Below are positions 17,775 through 27,670 of a stretch of 64,000 bases of DNA, one piece after another (the stretch's first letter is position 1; each line of letters opens with the position of its first letter). The notes below the pieces were generated by a model. It saw nothing but the letters and a program-made list of their open reading frames with translations, was not told where the DNA came from and did no database searches. The stretch comes from VRUE01 sp963762205 (GTDB lineage: Bacteria > Actinomycetota > Thermoleophilia > Solirubrobacterales > 70-9), in assembly GCA_963762205.1 (NCBI GenBank), contig CAVXJZ010000002.1, positions 682,001 to 746,000 of the forward strand. The letters are read 5' to 3'. A program made the translations under genes and the position numbers.

Positions 17775-18572
17775 CTACTGCAGCGCGCCCTGGGGACCCG
17801 CCGTAGCGCGATCGGCCGCTCGCCAGGAGCTCAGCTTCAGCGCCTGGCCGAAGCCGGCCCGGAACGATGCGGCGACCCGGCAGGCCGGAACGTTGGCGAC
17901 GTGGGCGCGCAGGGGCGGCTCGGCGTCGACGGTGAAGCCGTGCCGCGGATGCCTCTCGGCCACCCGCCTGACCCCGGCCGGGTCGAGCTCCCAGGCCCGG
18001 GCGCCGACCACGTCGAGCAGGACGCCGTCGTGGGTGAGGTGCTGGACCGCCCCCTGTGAGGGCGGCACGGTCGGGTTGAAGTGGAGGGTGATCGCGTCGA
18101 GCACGTCGTCTCGCGAGGCCTGCGGCAGCGAGGAGCCCTCGAGGAACTCCTCGGCGGCCTCGGCGCCGGCCGCGGTGAAGCACCTGTCGGTCAGCGACTC
18201 GATGCCCATGAAGCCGTGGTCGTGGAACATCGTCGCCGCGAACAGGGCCTCCTCGTCGCACTCGATCCCGCTCGCGACGCCCAGCGCCCGCCCGTATATG
18301 TAGGAGCGGTAGCCGTGCTCGACGACCATCGGCCCGAGCTCGGCGCAGGCCTCGACGACCTCCCGGGCGAAGGGGGTGTCGGGAGGCGTCAGCTCCGAGG
18401 GGTCGGGACCGGAGCCGCGCATCCCGGCCCGAGCGGCCAGCAGCCGCGGCGTCGCCCTCATCGTCGTCAGCACGAACGCCGCCATATAGCGCGCCCGCTC
18501 GCCGCGGCCGAGGAGGCCGTTGGTGCGGCGGCTCCACTCGATCGTCCCGATCTCTCCCAGCAGCGCGCCCAC
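17775..18572 (-). CDS. HD-domain protein (cyanamide hydratase-like)
   Basis: The 265-residue protein has the metal-binding HD superfamily pattern: His in VVEHGYRSYIYG, the HD pair in TMFHDHGFMG, and a further histidine in DAITLHFNP. The surrounding layout resembles the HD family that includes fungal cyanamide hydratase, but the substrate in bacteria is generally unknown. It lies 27 bases downstream of the thiolase gene on the same strand and is probably in its transcript, so a role linked to acyl-CoA metabolism is possible but unproven. Confidence 0.75.
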   Translation of the reverse strand: MGALLGEIGTIEWSRRTNGLLGRGERARYMAAFVLTTMRATPRLLAARAGMRGSGPDPSELTPPDTPFAREVVEACAELGPMVVEHGYRSYIYGRALGVASGIECDEEALFAATMFHDHGFMGIESLTDRCFTAAGAEAAEEFLEGSSLPQASRDDVLDAITLHFNPTVPPSQGAVQHLTHDGVLLDVVGARAWELDPAGVRRVAERHPRHGFTVDAEPPLRAHVANVPACRVAASFRAGFGQALKLSSWRAADRATAGPQGALQ

Positions 18573-18599
18573 CTCGCAGCCTCCGCAGGGGGGGCCCGC

Positions 18600-19784
<1,185 letters not shown>

Positions 19785-19848
19785 CGAAAGCCTCCGTTCG
19801 CCGTGTGGTGAGGCGCGATCGAGCGCCGACATCCACGATAGCCGACTG

Positions 19849-19866
19849 ATTGGTCAGTCAGCCAGT
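19849..19866. promoter_or_regulatory. Predicted operator, dyad ATTGG-N8-CCAGT (copy 3)
   Basis: ATTGGTCAGTCAGCCAGT differs by one half-site base from the copies at 9080 and 17217 and shares the TGGTCAGTCA core with copy 1. A second perfect dyad, GACTGA-TTGG-TCAGTC, overlaps it at 19844-19859. It lies in the divergent promoter region of the thiolase (19784) and 3-hydroxyacyl-CoA dehydrogenase (19941) genes, so one bound repressor could control both. Confidence 0.6.
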
Positions 19867-19940
19867 CGCGTGATCGGTCTCACGTGATAGGAACCCGTCT
19901 CCATGGGCGCCGAGCGAGCGAAGCGGGAGGAATCGGTGAG

Positions 19941-20762
19941 ATGAGCGGCACGGGATACGAGGCACCGGGGATAGCCGGCAGCGGGGCGATCGCCACCGGG
20001 CTGGCGGCGGTGTCGACGACGACGGCCGACACGATCCTGCTCGCCCGCAGCGAGGCCTCGGCCTGGCGCGCGGAGGAGAAAGTCGTCGCGGCCTGCTCCA
20101 AGATCGAGGGCGCGGAGCCCTCCCGCCTGCGGGTCACGACCGACCCGGCCGACCTCTCCGAGTGCGACATCGTCGTCGAGGCGATCGTCGAGGAGGTGGC
20201 TCCAAAGGGCGAGCTGCTGGCCCGGGTCGCCGACGCCTGCCCGGACGCCCACCTGGCGACCACCACCTCCTCGCTGGGGATCGCCGAGATCGCCGAGGCG
20301 GGAGGCATCTCCGGGCGCCTCTTCGGCCTGCACGTGTTCAACCCCGTGCCGCGCATGAAGCTGGTCGAGGTCTGCTTCCCCGAGGGCGCCGACTCCGCCC
20401 GCGAGAAGGCGCTCGCCTGGTGCGCGGCGCTGGGCAAGACGGCGGTTGAGGTTCCCGATCTGGCCGGCTTCGTCGTCAACCGCCTGCTCTTCCCGTACCT
20501 CTTCGACGCCGTCCGCTTCATGGAACAGACCGGCATGGAGGCGGGCGAGATCGACACCTGCATGAAGCTCGGCGCCGGGCACCCGATGGGACCGCTGGCG
20601 CTGCTCGACTTCGTCGGCCTCGATGTCTGTCAGGCGATCGGCGACGCCCTCTACGCCGCCTCCTCCGAGGACTACCAGAAGCCGCCGGAGCTGCTGGTCA
20701 GGATGGTCGGAGAAGAGAAGCTGGGCCGCAAGAGCGGCGCCGGCTTCTACTCCTACGACTGA
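19941..20762 (+). CDS. 3-hydroxyacyl-CoA (3-hydroxybutyryl-CoA) dehydrogenase
   Basis: Oxidises 3-hydroxyacyl-CoA with NAD+ in beta-oxidation or the butanoate pathway. I start it at ATG 19941 (MSGTGYEAPGIAGSGAIATG), with a GGAGGA site upstream; the open frame before it is unlikely to be coding. The 273-residue protein has the Rossmann motif GIAGSGAIATG, the family motif FGLHVFNPVPRMKLVEV with the catalytic histidine, and the C-terminal GHPMGPLALLDFVGLDV. It forms a divergent pair with thiolase, the next enzyme of the pathway. Confidence 0.92.
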   Translation: MSGTGYEAPGIAGSGAIATGLAAVSTTTADTILLARSEASAWRAEEKVVAACSKIEGAEPSRLRVTTDPADLSECDIVVEAIVEEVAPKGELLARVADACPDAHLATTTSSLGIAEIAEAGGISGRLFGLHVFNPVPRMKLVEVCFPEGADSAREKALAWCAALGKTAVEVPDLAGFVVNRLLFPYLFDAVRFMEQTGMEAGEIDTCMKLGAGHPMGPLALLDFVGLDVCQAIGDALYAASSEDYQKPPELLVRMVGEEKLGRKSGAGFYSYD

Positions 20763-20777
20763 TCCGGCGCCGCCCGT

Positions 20778-20814
20778 TGGCGACTTTCCGACCGTAGGAG
20801 GGGGAAAGTCGCCA
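20778..20814. terminator. Strong hairpin between convergent genes
   Basis: TGGCGACTTTCC (20778-20789) and GGAAAGTCGCCA (20803-20814) form a perfect 12-bp stem with a 13-base loop. It lies 16 bases after the dehydrogenase stop and 20 bases before the stop of the convergent exported-protein gene, so a bidirectional terminator is likely even without a T-run. Confidence 0.6.
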
Positions 20815-20833
20815 CCGCGACGGGATCGACGGC

Positions 20834-22057
20834 CTAGGTGTACTTGGAGGGGTCGAACCTGCAGTACCGGAAGGCGAACGCGATCACCTGGTTGTTGGCG
20901 CTCGTCGCGTTGCGGTTCAACCGCGTGACCAGCGCACTGGCCTTCCCCTTCTTGCCCTGCTTCAGGGCCTTGCCGGCCGCTCTGAAGAGGTTCGCCTCGA
21001 CCTTGACCTTGTCCAGCCACCTGCCCAGGCGCCCGGCGTCGGCCGGCGGCTGCGGCAGCCCCCTGAGCTTGAAGTAGGTCGTCTTCAAGGCCCGCGAGGC
21101 GCGCAGCATGCTCCGTCCCGCCCTCGAGAGCCTGTCCTTGCGGAAGTCGGAGCGGACGTGCTTGAGGATCTTCTGGTTCGCCTTCGAGTTGACCCTGCAG
21201 ATCGGCTCCGCCGCCTGCTTGTAGGTATCCCGTGTGGCTTCGCCCTCCAGCGAGGCGGTGGCGAGCGGCCGGCTCGAGGCCCTGGCCCTCCCGACCGGCT
21301 TGCAGCTGCGGGTGACTTTGCCGGACAGCTTCGTCCCGTCGCCGAAGATGAAGTCGCCGTGGGCGAAGAGGCGCCCGGTCGGACAGCTGGCGAGCAGCAG
21401 GCTGCGTTTGCGGCCCTTGAAGCGCCAGCTTTTGCGCAGCTTCGCCCGGAAGAAGGTCAGCGAACCCTGGCCGCTGACGATCGTCGGGATCTTGACGTCG
21501 GCCGTGGTGCCGTAGAGGCCGCGCGACCTGCCGATCACCGCCGTCGTCACGAATGTGGTCGGTGCGGGGACGTGCGCGTAGACGTGGAAGATCAACACCT
21601 GCCTGCGGCCCTTGGGCTTGCCGTTGAAGATCAGCAGCGGGCCCGATGCCTTGAAGGGCTCCTGTTCGGGGAAGGCGATCTCCGCGCCCACGCGCCCGGT
21701 GCCGATCAGCGCCTTGCCGCAGGCGCGCCGCGCCTGCGAGGTCAGCGTGTTTTCGAGCCGGGGGACCCTGCAGGTGGCGAGGCCCCTGGTGAAGAGATGG
21801 CCGTGGCGGTCGAAGGCCAGGTCGAGCTTCCTCAGCGCCGGCGGGTGCGACCCGTCGGCGGTGTCGAGCGACCCCGACAGCCTCAGCGTGATCGGCGCCG
21901 GCCTCTTCTTCGGCAGGCGGTTGGGGGTGATCGTCCCGTCGATCTTCGCGATCAGGTTCCCGGCGCGCACGGTCTGGCCGAGCGCCGCCGTCGCCGTCAG
22001 GGCGACGACGGCCAGCGCGCACAGGCCGACGGCTGCTCTCTTCACCTTGGGCCTCAT
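20834..22057 (-). CDS. Exported basic protein of unknown function
   Basis: A 407-residue protein with a clear signal peptide (MRPKVKRAAVGLCALAVVAL and an AALGQ cleavage region). The mature part is rich in Lys/Arg and beta-type segments, with four scattered cysteines (TCRVP, RACGK, ASCPT, RSCKP) in its first two thirds. The C-terminal 130 residues are charged and helical. I do not recognise a named domain; proteins of this look are common in Thermoleophilia. The next gene upstream, also exported, ends four bases before its start, so they are probably co-transcribed. Confidence 0.7.
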   Translation of the reverse strand: MRPKVKRAAVGLCALAVVALTATAALGQTVRAGNLIAKIDGTITPNRLPKKRPAPITLRLSGSLDTADGSHPPALRKLDLAFDRHGHLFTRGLATCRVPRLENTLTSQARRACGKALIGTGRVGAEIAFPEQEPFKASGPLLIFNGKPKGRRQVLIFHVYAHVPAPTTFVTTAVIGRSRGLYGTTADVKIPTIVSGQGSLTFFRAKLRKSWRFKGRKRSLLLASCPTGRLFAHGDFIFGDGTKLSGKVTRSCKPVGRARASSRPLATASLEGEATRDTYKQAAEPICRVNSKANQKILKHVRSDFRKDRLSRAGRSMLRASRALKTTYFKLRGLPQPPADAGRLGRWLDKVKVEANLFRAAGKALKQGKKGKASALVTRLNRNATSANNQVIAFAFRYCRFDPSKYT

Positions 22058-22061
22058 CCGA

Positions 22062-22736
22062 TTAGCGGACCAGCTGGTAGGCGCAGATGTATTTGACCGG
22101 CGCGCCGATGCCGATCTCTTGGATCGTTCCGGCGCCGTCGACGGCGATCGTCCTGTAGTTGACCCCGGTGGTGTCGGCGTAGTACTGGTCGGCGACCGCG
22201 TAGTCGGAGCCGATCCCGGTGCCCAGGTTGATCACGTTGCGGATCGAGTAGAGCTCCATCGTGGTCGGCAGGTAGCCGCCCTTGGCCGCGCAGGTGTCCG
22301 CCGCGGCTTTGACGCCGGCGATCGGCCCGTTCAGGGCGAGGTCGAAGCAGAGACCACGGATCAGTGTCGATCCCGCCGGGCAGTTCGCGGCGTGGCCGCC
22401 GACGGTGTTCGCGTTCCCCGCCGCGGCGGCGCTGATCGCGCTCGGCACGACGCCGAGCTTGTTGACGTCGATGTCGGCGCCGGTCAGCGAGTTGTTCTTG
22501 ACCTTCCCCGAGTTGACCGCGTTGTTGGCGATCTTCCCCGTCTTGACGGCCTTCGCCTTCAGCTGACGGGTGCCGACCGAGTTCTTGGCAATCCGGGGCT
22601 TCTTGTTCCGCCTCAAGGCTTCATCGCCGAACGCCGCCCAGGCGCTTCCGGTGAGACTGGTTATCAGGGCGACCATCGCGATCACCAGGGCCGGGCTGGG
22701 CCGGCCGATCCTCCGCCGCTTCGACTTCTCGTGCAT
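22062..22736 (-). CDS. Exported protein with RPSPALVIAMVAL-type leader
   Basis: The 224-residue protein starts at ATG 22736 (MHEKSKRRRIG), chosen over the ATG at 22751 because an AGAGGAG site sits six bases before it. A single hydrophobic leader (RPSPALVIAMVALITSLTGS) is followed by a region of repeated IANNAV/KNNSLTG-type motifs, suggestive of a beta-solenoid or stalk, and then a cysteine-containing domain (CPAGSTLIRGLCFD, DTCAAKGGYLPT) faintly like C-type lectin folds. The leader is a recurring feature of Solirubrobacterales exported proteins. The function is unknown; a surface adhesin or stalk is a guess. Confidence 0.72.
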   Translation of the reverse strand: MHEKSKRRRIGRPSPALVIAMVALITSLTGSAWAAFGDEALRRNKKPRIAKNSVGTRQLKAKAVKTGKIANNAVNSGKVKNNSLTGADIDVNKLGVVPSAISAAAAGNANTVGGHAANCPAGSTLIRGLCFDLALNGPIAGVKAAADTCAAKGGYLPTTMELYSIRNVINLGTGIGSDYAVADQYYADTTGVNYRTIAVDGAGTIQEIGIGAPVKYICAYQLVR

Positions 22737-22854
22737 GTGGCTCCTCTTCATGGGGGTTCATGGGAGGAGTACCCCGTACGCACGGTTCGCATCGCAACGG
22801 TGTTAGAACACTTACGGCTCGCGGAAACGGGCGGCGCCGTGAACGGCCCTGTCT

Positions 22855-23106
22855 TCAGCGCTCAGCGCGCAGTGCGCCGCGCTTTTTGCCGCTCAGGTCC
22901 CAGATCACGTCCGCCTCGGTGATTCCCTGGCGGCGCGCTGCGGCGGCGACCTCGCCCCAGGGCAGCTCGGCGTCGGGGAGCTCGTCCCAGCGAGCCAGGT
23001 CGAGTGCCTCGACGGCGCCCTTCAGGGCCGGGCCGAGGTGCTCCTCGGATCGAAGCAACGCCCTCAGGACCTCAAGCTGCTTGTCGCTCAGACGCACAAC
23101 CCACAC
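22855..23106 (-). CDS. Small protein of unknown function
   Basis: The 83-residue soluble protein (GTG start, MWVVRLSDKQLEVLRALL) has two helical segments and a basic C-terminus (SGKKRGALRAER). A GGAGG element precedes the start. No family recognised. It lies between an exported protein gene and the CNNM/CorC gene on the same strand. Confidence 0.5.
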   Translation of the reverse strand: MWVVRLSDKQLEVLRALLRSEEHLGPALKGAVEALDLARWDELPDAELPWGEVAAAARRQGITEADVIWDLSGKKRGALRAER

Positions 23107-23150
23107 ACGACACCTCCAGGCTCGGCGGGAACGCGGGTTGCCCGGGAAAA

Positions 23151-24449
23151 CTAGGCAGCGGGGCGGACGGAACCGCTGATCCTGACCGCCTCGATCCGGT
23201 TCTCGCGGACCGACTCCACGCGCAGGGTGTAGCCGTTGGCCTTGATCGAGTCGCCGCGCTTGGGCAATCGGCCGAGCTCGCCGAAGACGTAGCCGCCGAC
23301 CGAGTTGTAGGCGTCGGTGTCGACCGGCAGCTCGATCCCGGCGTCGGCGAGGTCGCCGAGCGAGACGTGGCCGCGCACGAACCAGTCGCCGCTGGTCAGC
23401 CGCCGCAGGGCGGCCGCGCGAGGATCCGTCTCGTCCTCGATCTCCCCCACCACCTCCTCGAGGATGTCCTCGACGGTGACGATGCCGACCGTGCGCCCGT
23501 ACTCGTCGACGACGACCGAGAGCGAGGTGCGCTGCACCTGCAGGTCGTGGAGGAGGTCGTCGAGGGGCCGCGTCTCGGGGACGATCAGGGCGTCGCGGAC
23601 GACCGGCTCGATCCGCGCCTCCGGCCCGTCGCTCATGTAGAGGCGGGCGAGCCTGTTGTTGTGGACGATCCCCTTGACCCGGTCGGGGTTCTCGTCTTCG
23701 ATCACGACCAGGCGGGTGTGGCCAGAGGTGACGCAGCGCTGCAGGGCGGTCTCGACGCTCTCGGAGGAGTCGACGGTGACCACGGCGGGGATCGGGGTCA
23801 TCACCTCGCGCGCCTCCTGCTCGTGGAGGTGGAAGACGCCGCCCAGCATCCCGGCCTCGCCCGGGTCGAGGGTGCCGCCCTGCTGGGAGCTGTCGATGAT
23901 CTGCTTCAGGTCCTCGGCCGTGTGGTGCTCTTCGAGGTCGCGGGGATCGACGCCGAAGAGCCGCACGATCGCGTTCGAGAGCTTGCTCAGCGCCATCGTC
24001 ACCGGCGCGGTCGCGACACGGAACCAGTTCAGCGGCCTGGCGACGCGCCGCGCGGTCCGCTCGGCGCGCGATATCGCCAGCATCTTCGGCACCTGCTCGC
24101 CGACGCTGATGTGGAGGGCGGTGACCAGGGCGAAGGAGAGCGTCAGCGCGAGCGCGACGGCGACGCCGTGGGCGAGCCCGCCGAAGAGCGGCTCGAGCAG
24201 CTTCGCCAGCGAGGGCTCGCCGAGGAAGCCGATCCCGATCGAGGCCATCGTGATCCCGACCTGGCAGGCGGAGAGAGACTCGTCGATCTTGTCGAGCTGC
24301 TCGACGACGGTGTCGGCGCCACTCTCTCCTTCCTCGGCGAGCTGCTCGAGTTTGCCGCGGCGGCTGCGGACGAGGGCGAACTCGGCCGCGACGAAGAAGC
24401 CGTTGACGGCGACCAGCAGCAGGAGGAGGACGAGCAGCAGGACGCTCAT
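23151..24449 (-). CDS. CNNM/CorC-type transporter-like protein (DUF21-CBS-CorC_HlyC)
   Basis: The 432-residue protein has an N-terminal DUF21 membrane domain (about 1-190, with the conserved GFFVAAEFALVR and ALHISVGEQVPK segments), two CBS domains (about 215-335, containing VMTPIPAVVTVD and VVVDEYGRTVGIVTVEDILEEVVGEI), and a C-terminal CorC_HlyC domain. The family is linked to Mg2+ or Co2+ homeostasis and was historically called hemolysin-like. The CBS domains probably sense nucleotides. It is divergent from the cobalamin-binding protein gene. Confidence 0.92.
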   Translation of the reverse strand: MSVLLLVLLLLLVAVNGFFVAAEFALVRSRRGKLEQLAEEGESGADTVVEQLDKIDESLSACQVGITMASIGIGFLGEPSLAKLLEPLFGGLAHGVAVALALTLSFALVTALHISVGEQVPKMLAISRAERTARRVARPLNWFRVATAPVTMALSKLSNAIVRLFGVDPRDLEEHHTAEDLKQIIDSSQQGGTLDPGEAGMLGGVFHLHEQEAREVMTPIPAVVTVDSSESVETALQRCVTSGHTRLVVIEDENPDRVKGIVHNNRLARLYMSDGPEARIEPVVRDALIVPETRPLDDLLHDLQVQRTSLSVVVDEYGRTVGIVTVEDILEEVVGEIEDETDPRAAALRRLTSGDWFVRGHVSLGDLADAGIELPVDTDAYNSVGGYVFGELGRLPKRGDSIKANGYTLRVESVRENRIEAVRISGSVRPAA

Positions 24450-24521
24450 CGGTTATGTGGCCCGGTACTTCGGGGGAGGTCGTCTTCGGCCATTCGGCGT
24501 AGGAAATATAGCTTTCTCGTC

Positions 24522-25448
24522 ATGCGGATTGTCAGCCTCGTGCCCTCGGCGACCGAGATGCTCTTCGCGCTCGGCCTTGGAGACGACGTGGTGGCGGTCA
24601 CCCACGAGTGCGACTACCCGCCGGCGGCGAAGGAACTCCCCCACCTGACCCGGACCGTGCTGCGGGACGGGCTCGACGCCGGGCAGATCGACGCCGCCGT
24701 CAAGGCCACGGTCGCCGAAGGCAGGGCCCTCTACGAGCTCGACGAGGGCCTGCTCGCCGAGTTGGCGCCGGACCTGATCGTCTCCCAGGCGGTCTGCGAG
24801 GTCTGCGCGGTGTCCTTCGAGGACGTGACCGAGGTGGCGGCGAGGCTGGAGAGCCGGCCGCGGGTCCTGCAGCAGGATCCGAGCACCCTGGGCGAGATGC
24901 TCGAAGACGTGCTCCGCCTCGGCGAGGCGGCCGGGGTCGCGGCGGCCGGACACGAGCTGCGCGGCGAGCTCGAGGGCCGCCTCGCCTCGGCCCAGGCCGC
25001 CGTCGGGGCGGCGGTCGCGCCGCGGGTGATCGCGCTCGAGTGGCTCGACCCGCCGTTCGTCGGCGGCCACTGGGTGCCGGAGATGGTCTCGATCGCCGGC
25101 GGCGAGGACGTCGCGGGCCCGCCGGGCCTGCGCTCTCCCGAGGTCAGCTGGGGCGAGCTCGCGGGCCTCAACCCGGACGTCGTCGTCGCGATGCCCTGCG
25201 GCTGGTACCTGGACGACTCGCGCGAGCAGACGCTGCGGCACTGGGACAGGGTCGAGTCGCTCGGCGCCGACCGGGTCTTCGCGGTCGACGCCGCCTCGAC
25301 CTTCTCCCGCCCGGGGCCGCGGCTCGTCGACGGGGTCGAGCTGCTCGCCCACCTGCTCCATCCCGACCTGCTCGACCCCCCGGGGAACATCGGCTTCGCC
25401 GAGGTGCGCGCGCAGGAGGGCGGTGGCGGCCGCCGGGCCGGCGGGTAG
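24522..25448 (+). CDS. Cobalamin-binding protein (BtuF-like periplasmic-binding fold)
   Basis: The 308-residue protein starts at ATG 24522 (MRIVSLVPSATEMLFALGLG), the typical first strand and helix of class III substrate-binding proteins for B12 and siderophores. Other matches are VTHECDYPP, LYELDEGLLAELAPDLIVSQ, VSWGELAGLNPDVVVAMPCG. No signal peptide or lipobox is visible, unlike BtuF of an ABC importer, and no permease or ATPase genes are adjacent. It is therefore probably cytosolic, of the COG0614 type often annotated simply as cobalamin-binding protein. Confidence 0.82.
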   Translation: MRIVSLVPSATEMLFALGLGDDVVAVTHECDYPPAAKELPHLTRTVLRDGLDAGQIDAAVKATVAEGRALYELDEGLLAELAPDLIVSQAVCEVCAVSFEDVTEVAARLESRPRVLQQDPSTLGEMLEDVLRLGEAAGVAAAGHELRGELEGRLASAQAAVGAAVAPRVIALEWLDPPFVGGHWVPEMVSIAGGEDVAGPPGLRSPEVSWGELAGLNPDVVVAMPCGWYLDDSREQTLRHWDRVESLGADRVFAVDAASTFSRPGPRLVDGVELLAHLLHPDLLDPPGNIGFAEVRAQEGGGGRRAGG

Positions 25449-25454
25449 GGAGCC

Positions 25455-26276
25455 TCAGGCGGCGACGATCGCGCCGACGAGGGAGACCGCGGCGACGGCG
25501 CCCATCGCGGCCAGCTCGACCGCGAAACGGCGCGGCCCGAGCAGGCCGCGCTCGCCGAGGACGACGATCAGGCCGCAGAGCACTCCGGCGAGGAGTCCGC
25601 CGAGGTGGCCGCCGACGCTGATCCGCGCGACGCTGAAGGTGAAGACGAGGTTGATCAGGAGCAGGACCCCGAGCTGCGTGGCGATGTCGCGCAGGCCGCG
25701 GGCGCCGGCGATCACGAAGGTCGCGCCGAAGATGCCGAAGATCGCCCCCGAGGCCCCGACCGTGATCTGGCCGGGGTCGGTGAGCAGGATCGCGCCGAAG
25801 GAGCCGGCGAGCAGCGAGGCGGCGTAGAGGGCGACGAAGCGGGGCGTGCCGATCGAGGGCTCGAGCAGGCGGCCGAGGAAGTAGAGGGCGAACATGTTGA
25901 GCGCGATGTGGCCGAAGCCGGCGTGCAGGAAGCCGCCGGTCACCAGCCGGTACCACTCCCCTTCGGCGACGGAGGCGCCGCGCAACGCGAAGTCGTTGAC
26001 GACCGAGCCGCTGGATTCGCTGAGGCCGCCGGAGCCGCCGCCGACCTCGACCAGGAAGGCGAGCACGTTGAGCCCGATCAGGACGAAGGTGGCGGGGGCC
26101 CGGGTGCTGCCGAAGGCGGAGGGGCCGGTGCGGACTTCGGTCCGCTGCTGCGAGCACTCCGGACAGCGCATGCCGACCGGGGTCGGCGTCATGCAGGAGG
26201 GGCAGATGGGCCGCCCGCAGGAGGAGCAGGAGACGCCGGTCTCGCGGTCGGGGTGTCGGTAGCAGGTCTGCGTCAT
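25455..26276 (-). CDS. Rhomboid intramembrane serine protease with N-terminal zinc-binding module
   Basis: The 273-residue protein starts at ATG 26276 and opens with a B-box-like cysteine/histidine cluster (CYRHPDRETGVSCSSCGRPI then CPSC and MRCPEC). Six hydrophobic helices follow. The rhomboid dyad is visible as Ser176 in GASGAIFG and His224 in VGGHLGGLLAG, and GHIALNMFALYFLG matches the conserved histidine/asparagine helix. It cleaves membrane proteins within the bilayer; substrates are unknown. It ends six bases from the convergent cobalamin-binding gene. Confidence 0.9.
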   Translation of the reverse strand: MTQTCYRHPDRETGVSCSSCGRPICPSCMTPTPVGMRCPECSQQRTEVRTGPSAFGSTRAPATFVLIGLNVLAFLVEVGGGSGGLSESSGSVVNDFALRGASVAEGEWYRLVTGGFLHAGFGHIALNMFALYFLGRLLEPSIGTPRFVALYAASLLAGSFGAILLTDPGQITVGASGAIFGIFGATFVIAGARGLRDIATQLGVLLLINLVFTFSVARISVGGHLGGLLAGVLCGLIVVLGERGLLGPRRFAVELAAMGAVAAVSLVGAIVAA

Positions 26277-26306
26277 CGGAATCGGGGAGCCTACAATCGG
26301 GCGCCC

Positions 26307-26756
26307 TTGGGCAGCGAGAACGAGATCGGCGAGGACGGCGCGAGCCCGGCGAGGCTCTACGCGACGCTGGTCGGGGCCGGCCTGGTCGTCCTCGGCATCG
26401 TCGGCTTCTTCTACAGCGCCTCCTTCGGCTCCCCCGGGAAGGTCGACGACGCCCTCGGGGTCCTCGCCGTCAACGGCTGGAGCAACACGCTCCACATCCT
26501 CACCGGGGCGCTCGGCCTGCTCGTCGCCGGCTTCGCCGCCCGCCGCTACGCGCTCTGGCTGGGGATCGCCTACCTCGCCCTCGCGATCTGGGGCTTCGCC
26601 CTCGGCGGCGGCGAGGCGATCGTCGGCCTGCTCCCGGTCGACACGGGCGAGAACGTCCTGCACCTGGCGCTCGGCCTGCTCGGCGTCGGCGCCGCCCTGG
26701 GCACGCCCGGGGGAGCAACCCGCGAGACGCCTGCCAGGGGGGCGGCTAGGGCCTGA
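26307..26756 (+). CDS. DUF4383-like membrane protein
   Basis: A 149-residue protein with four hydrophobic helices. I place the start at TTG 26307 (LGSENEIGEDGASPARLYATL). The motif NGWSNTLHILTGALGL and the later ENVLHLALGLLGVG match the layout of DUF4383 proteins, whose function is unknown. The frame is open far upstream but that part is antisense to the rhomboid gene. It is divergent from rhomboid by 30 bases and its end overlaps the convergent small gene ending at 26746 by 11 bases. Confidence 0.72.
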   Translation: MGSENEIGEDGASPARLYATLVGAGLVVLGIVGFFYSASFGSPGKVDDALGVLAVNGWSNTLHILTGALGLLVAGFAARRYALWLGIAYLALAIWGFALGGGEAIVGLLPVDTGENVLHLALGLLGVGAALGTPGGATRETPARGAARA

Positions 26757-27060
26757 CGCGCTCGGTCAGCGAGCGCAGGCCGCCCTTGGCCTGGCTGCGA
26801 CCGCGGCGGCGCATCTCGAGCAGGATCAGGGCGCCGGTCGCGACGCTGCCGGCGCTGACCGCGACCACCGGCCGCACCCAGTTGCGCGGGTCGCGGAGCG
26901 CGCGCAGCTCGCTCTCGGAGAGGGCCTCGGCCCAGTCGGAGAGCTCCTCCGCCGCCGCCTGGGTGATCGCGCCGAGCGTGTCCTCGAGGCGGCCCGAGAG
27001 CCTCTCGGGCGGCTCGATCGGCCGCAGCGCGTCGGCGAGCATCCTCTCGACGTCAGTCAT
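26746..27060 (-). CDS. Membrane protein co-translated with a sigma factor (possible anti-sigma or accessory protein)
   Basis: The 104-residue protein (MTDVERMLADALRPIEPPER) has a cytosolic N-terminal part of about 70 residues, one hydrophobic helix (about 71-90, VVAVSAGSVATGALILL), and a basic tail. Its ATG at 27060 lies inside the last codons of the sigma-factor gene (8-base overlap ATGACTGA), so the two are translationally coupled. A small one-helix protein encoded next to an ECF-type sigma factor suggests an anti-sigma factor, but no zinc motif or known anti-sigma domain is visible. Confidence 0.6.
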   Translation of the reverse strand: MTDVERMLADALRPIEPPERLSGRLEDTLGAITQAAAEELSDWAEALSESELRALRDPRNWVRPVVAVSAGSVATGALILLEMRRRGRSQAKGGLRSLTERVRP

Positions 27061-27631
27061 CGTCCACCCCCATCTCCTCCTGCAACTGCTTGATCGCCCT
27101 GTGGATGAGCACCTTGGTGGCGCCGTCGGTGCGGCCCAGCGCCCGCGCGATCTCGCGGTTGTCCATGCCGAGAGCAAAGCGCATGATCAGCGCCTCGCGC
27201 CGGTCGTCGGGCAGGTGCTGGAGGTTCTCCATCACCTGACGCAGCTCCTCGCGGCCTTCGGCGATCGCCTCGGTGCCGTGCTTGGCCGGTATCGGCTCGG
27301 CGTTTTCCAGCGGCGTCTGCGGCCGCCGCGAGCGGTCGCGGTAGTAGTTCGAGGCGAGGTTGTGGGCGATCCGGATCAGCCAAGGTCGCAGCGGCCGCCC
27401 GTCCGACTCGCGCCGGGCGCGGTCGAAATGGCGGTAGGCCTGCAGGAACGCCTGCTCGGTCAGGTCCTCGGCGTCGTGCTGGTTGCCGACCTTGTAGTAG
27501 GCGTAGGAGTAGACGTCGCGCAGGTGGGTCCGGTAGAGCTCTTCGAAGGCGCGGTCGAGCTCCGCCTTCGCGGCCGGGTCGAGGCTTGTCGGCTCGAAGC
27601 TCTCCGCCCTCTTCGCCTCTTCCGCGCTCAC
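27053..27631 (-). CDS. ECF-type RNA polymerase sigma factor
   Basis: The 192-residue protein has sigma region 2 (ELYRTHLRDVYSYAYYKVGN, with AEDLTEQAFLQAYRHF) and region 4 (LPDDRREALIMRFALGMDNR with a helix-turn-helix at EIARALGRTDGATKVLIHRA). Region 3 is absent, as expected for ECF sigmas. It directs RNA polymerase to a specific promoter set. The neighbouring co-translated membrane protein may control it. Confidence 0.92.
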   Translation of the reverse strand: MSAEEAKRAESFEPTSLDPAAKAELDRAFEELYRTHLRDVYSYAYYKVGNQHDAEDLTEQAFLQAYRHFDRARRESDGRPLRPWLIRIAHNLASNYYRDRSRRPQTPLENAEPIPAKHGTEAIAEGREELRQVMENLQHLPDDRREALIMRFALGMDNREIARALGRTDGATKVLIHRAIKQLQEEMGVDDD

Positions 27632-27670
27632 CGCCCAAGCCTATTGGGCGCGGCAGCCCGCGACCGCGCA

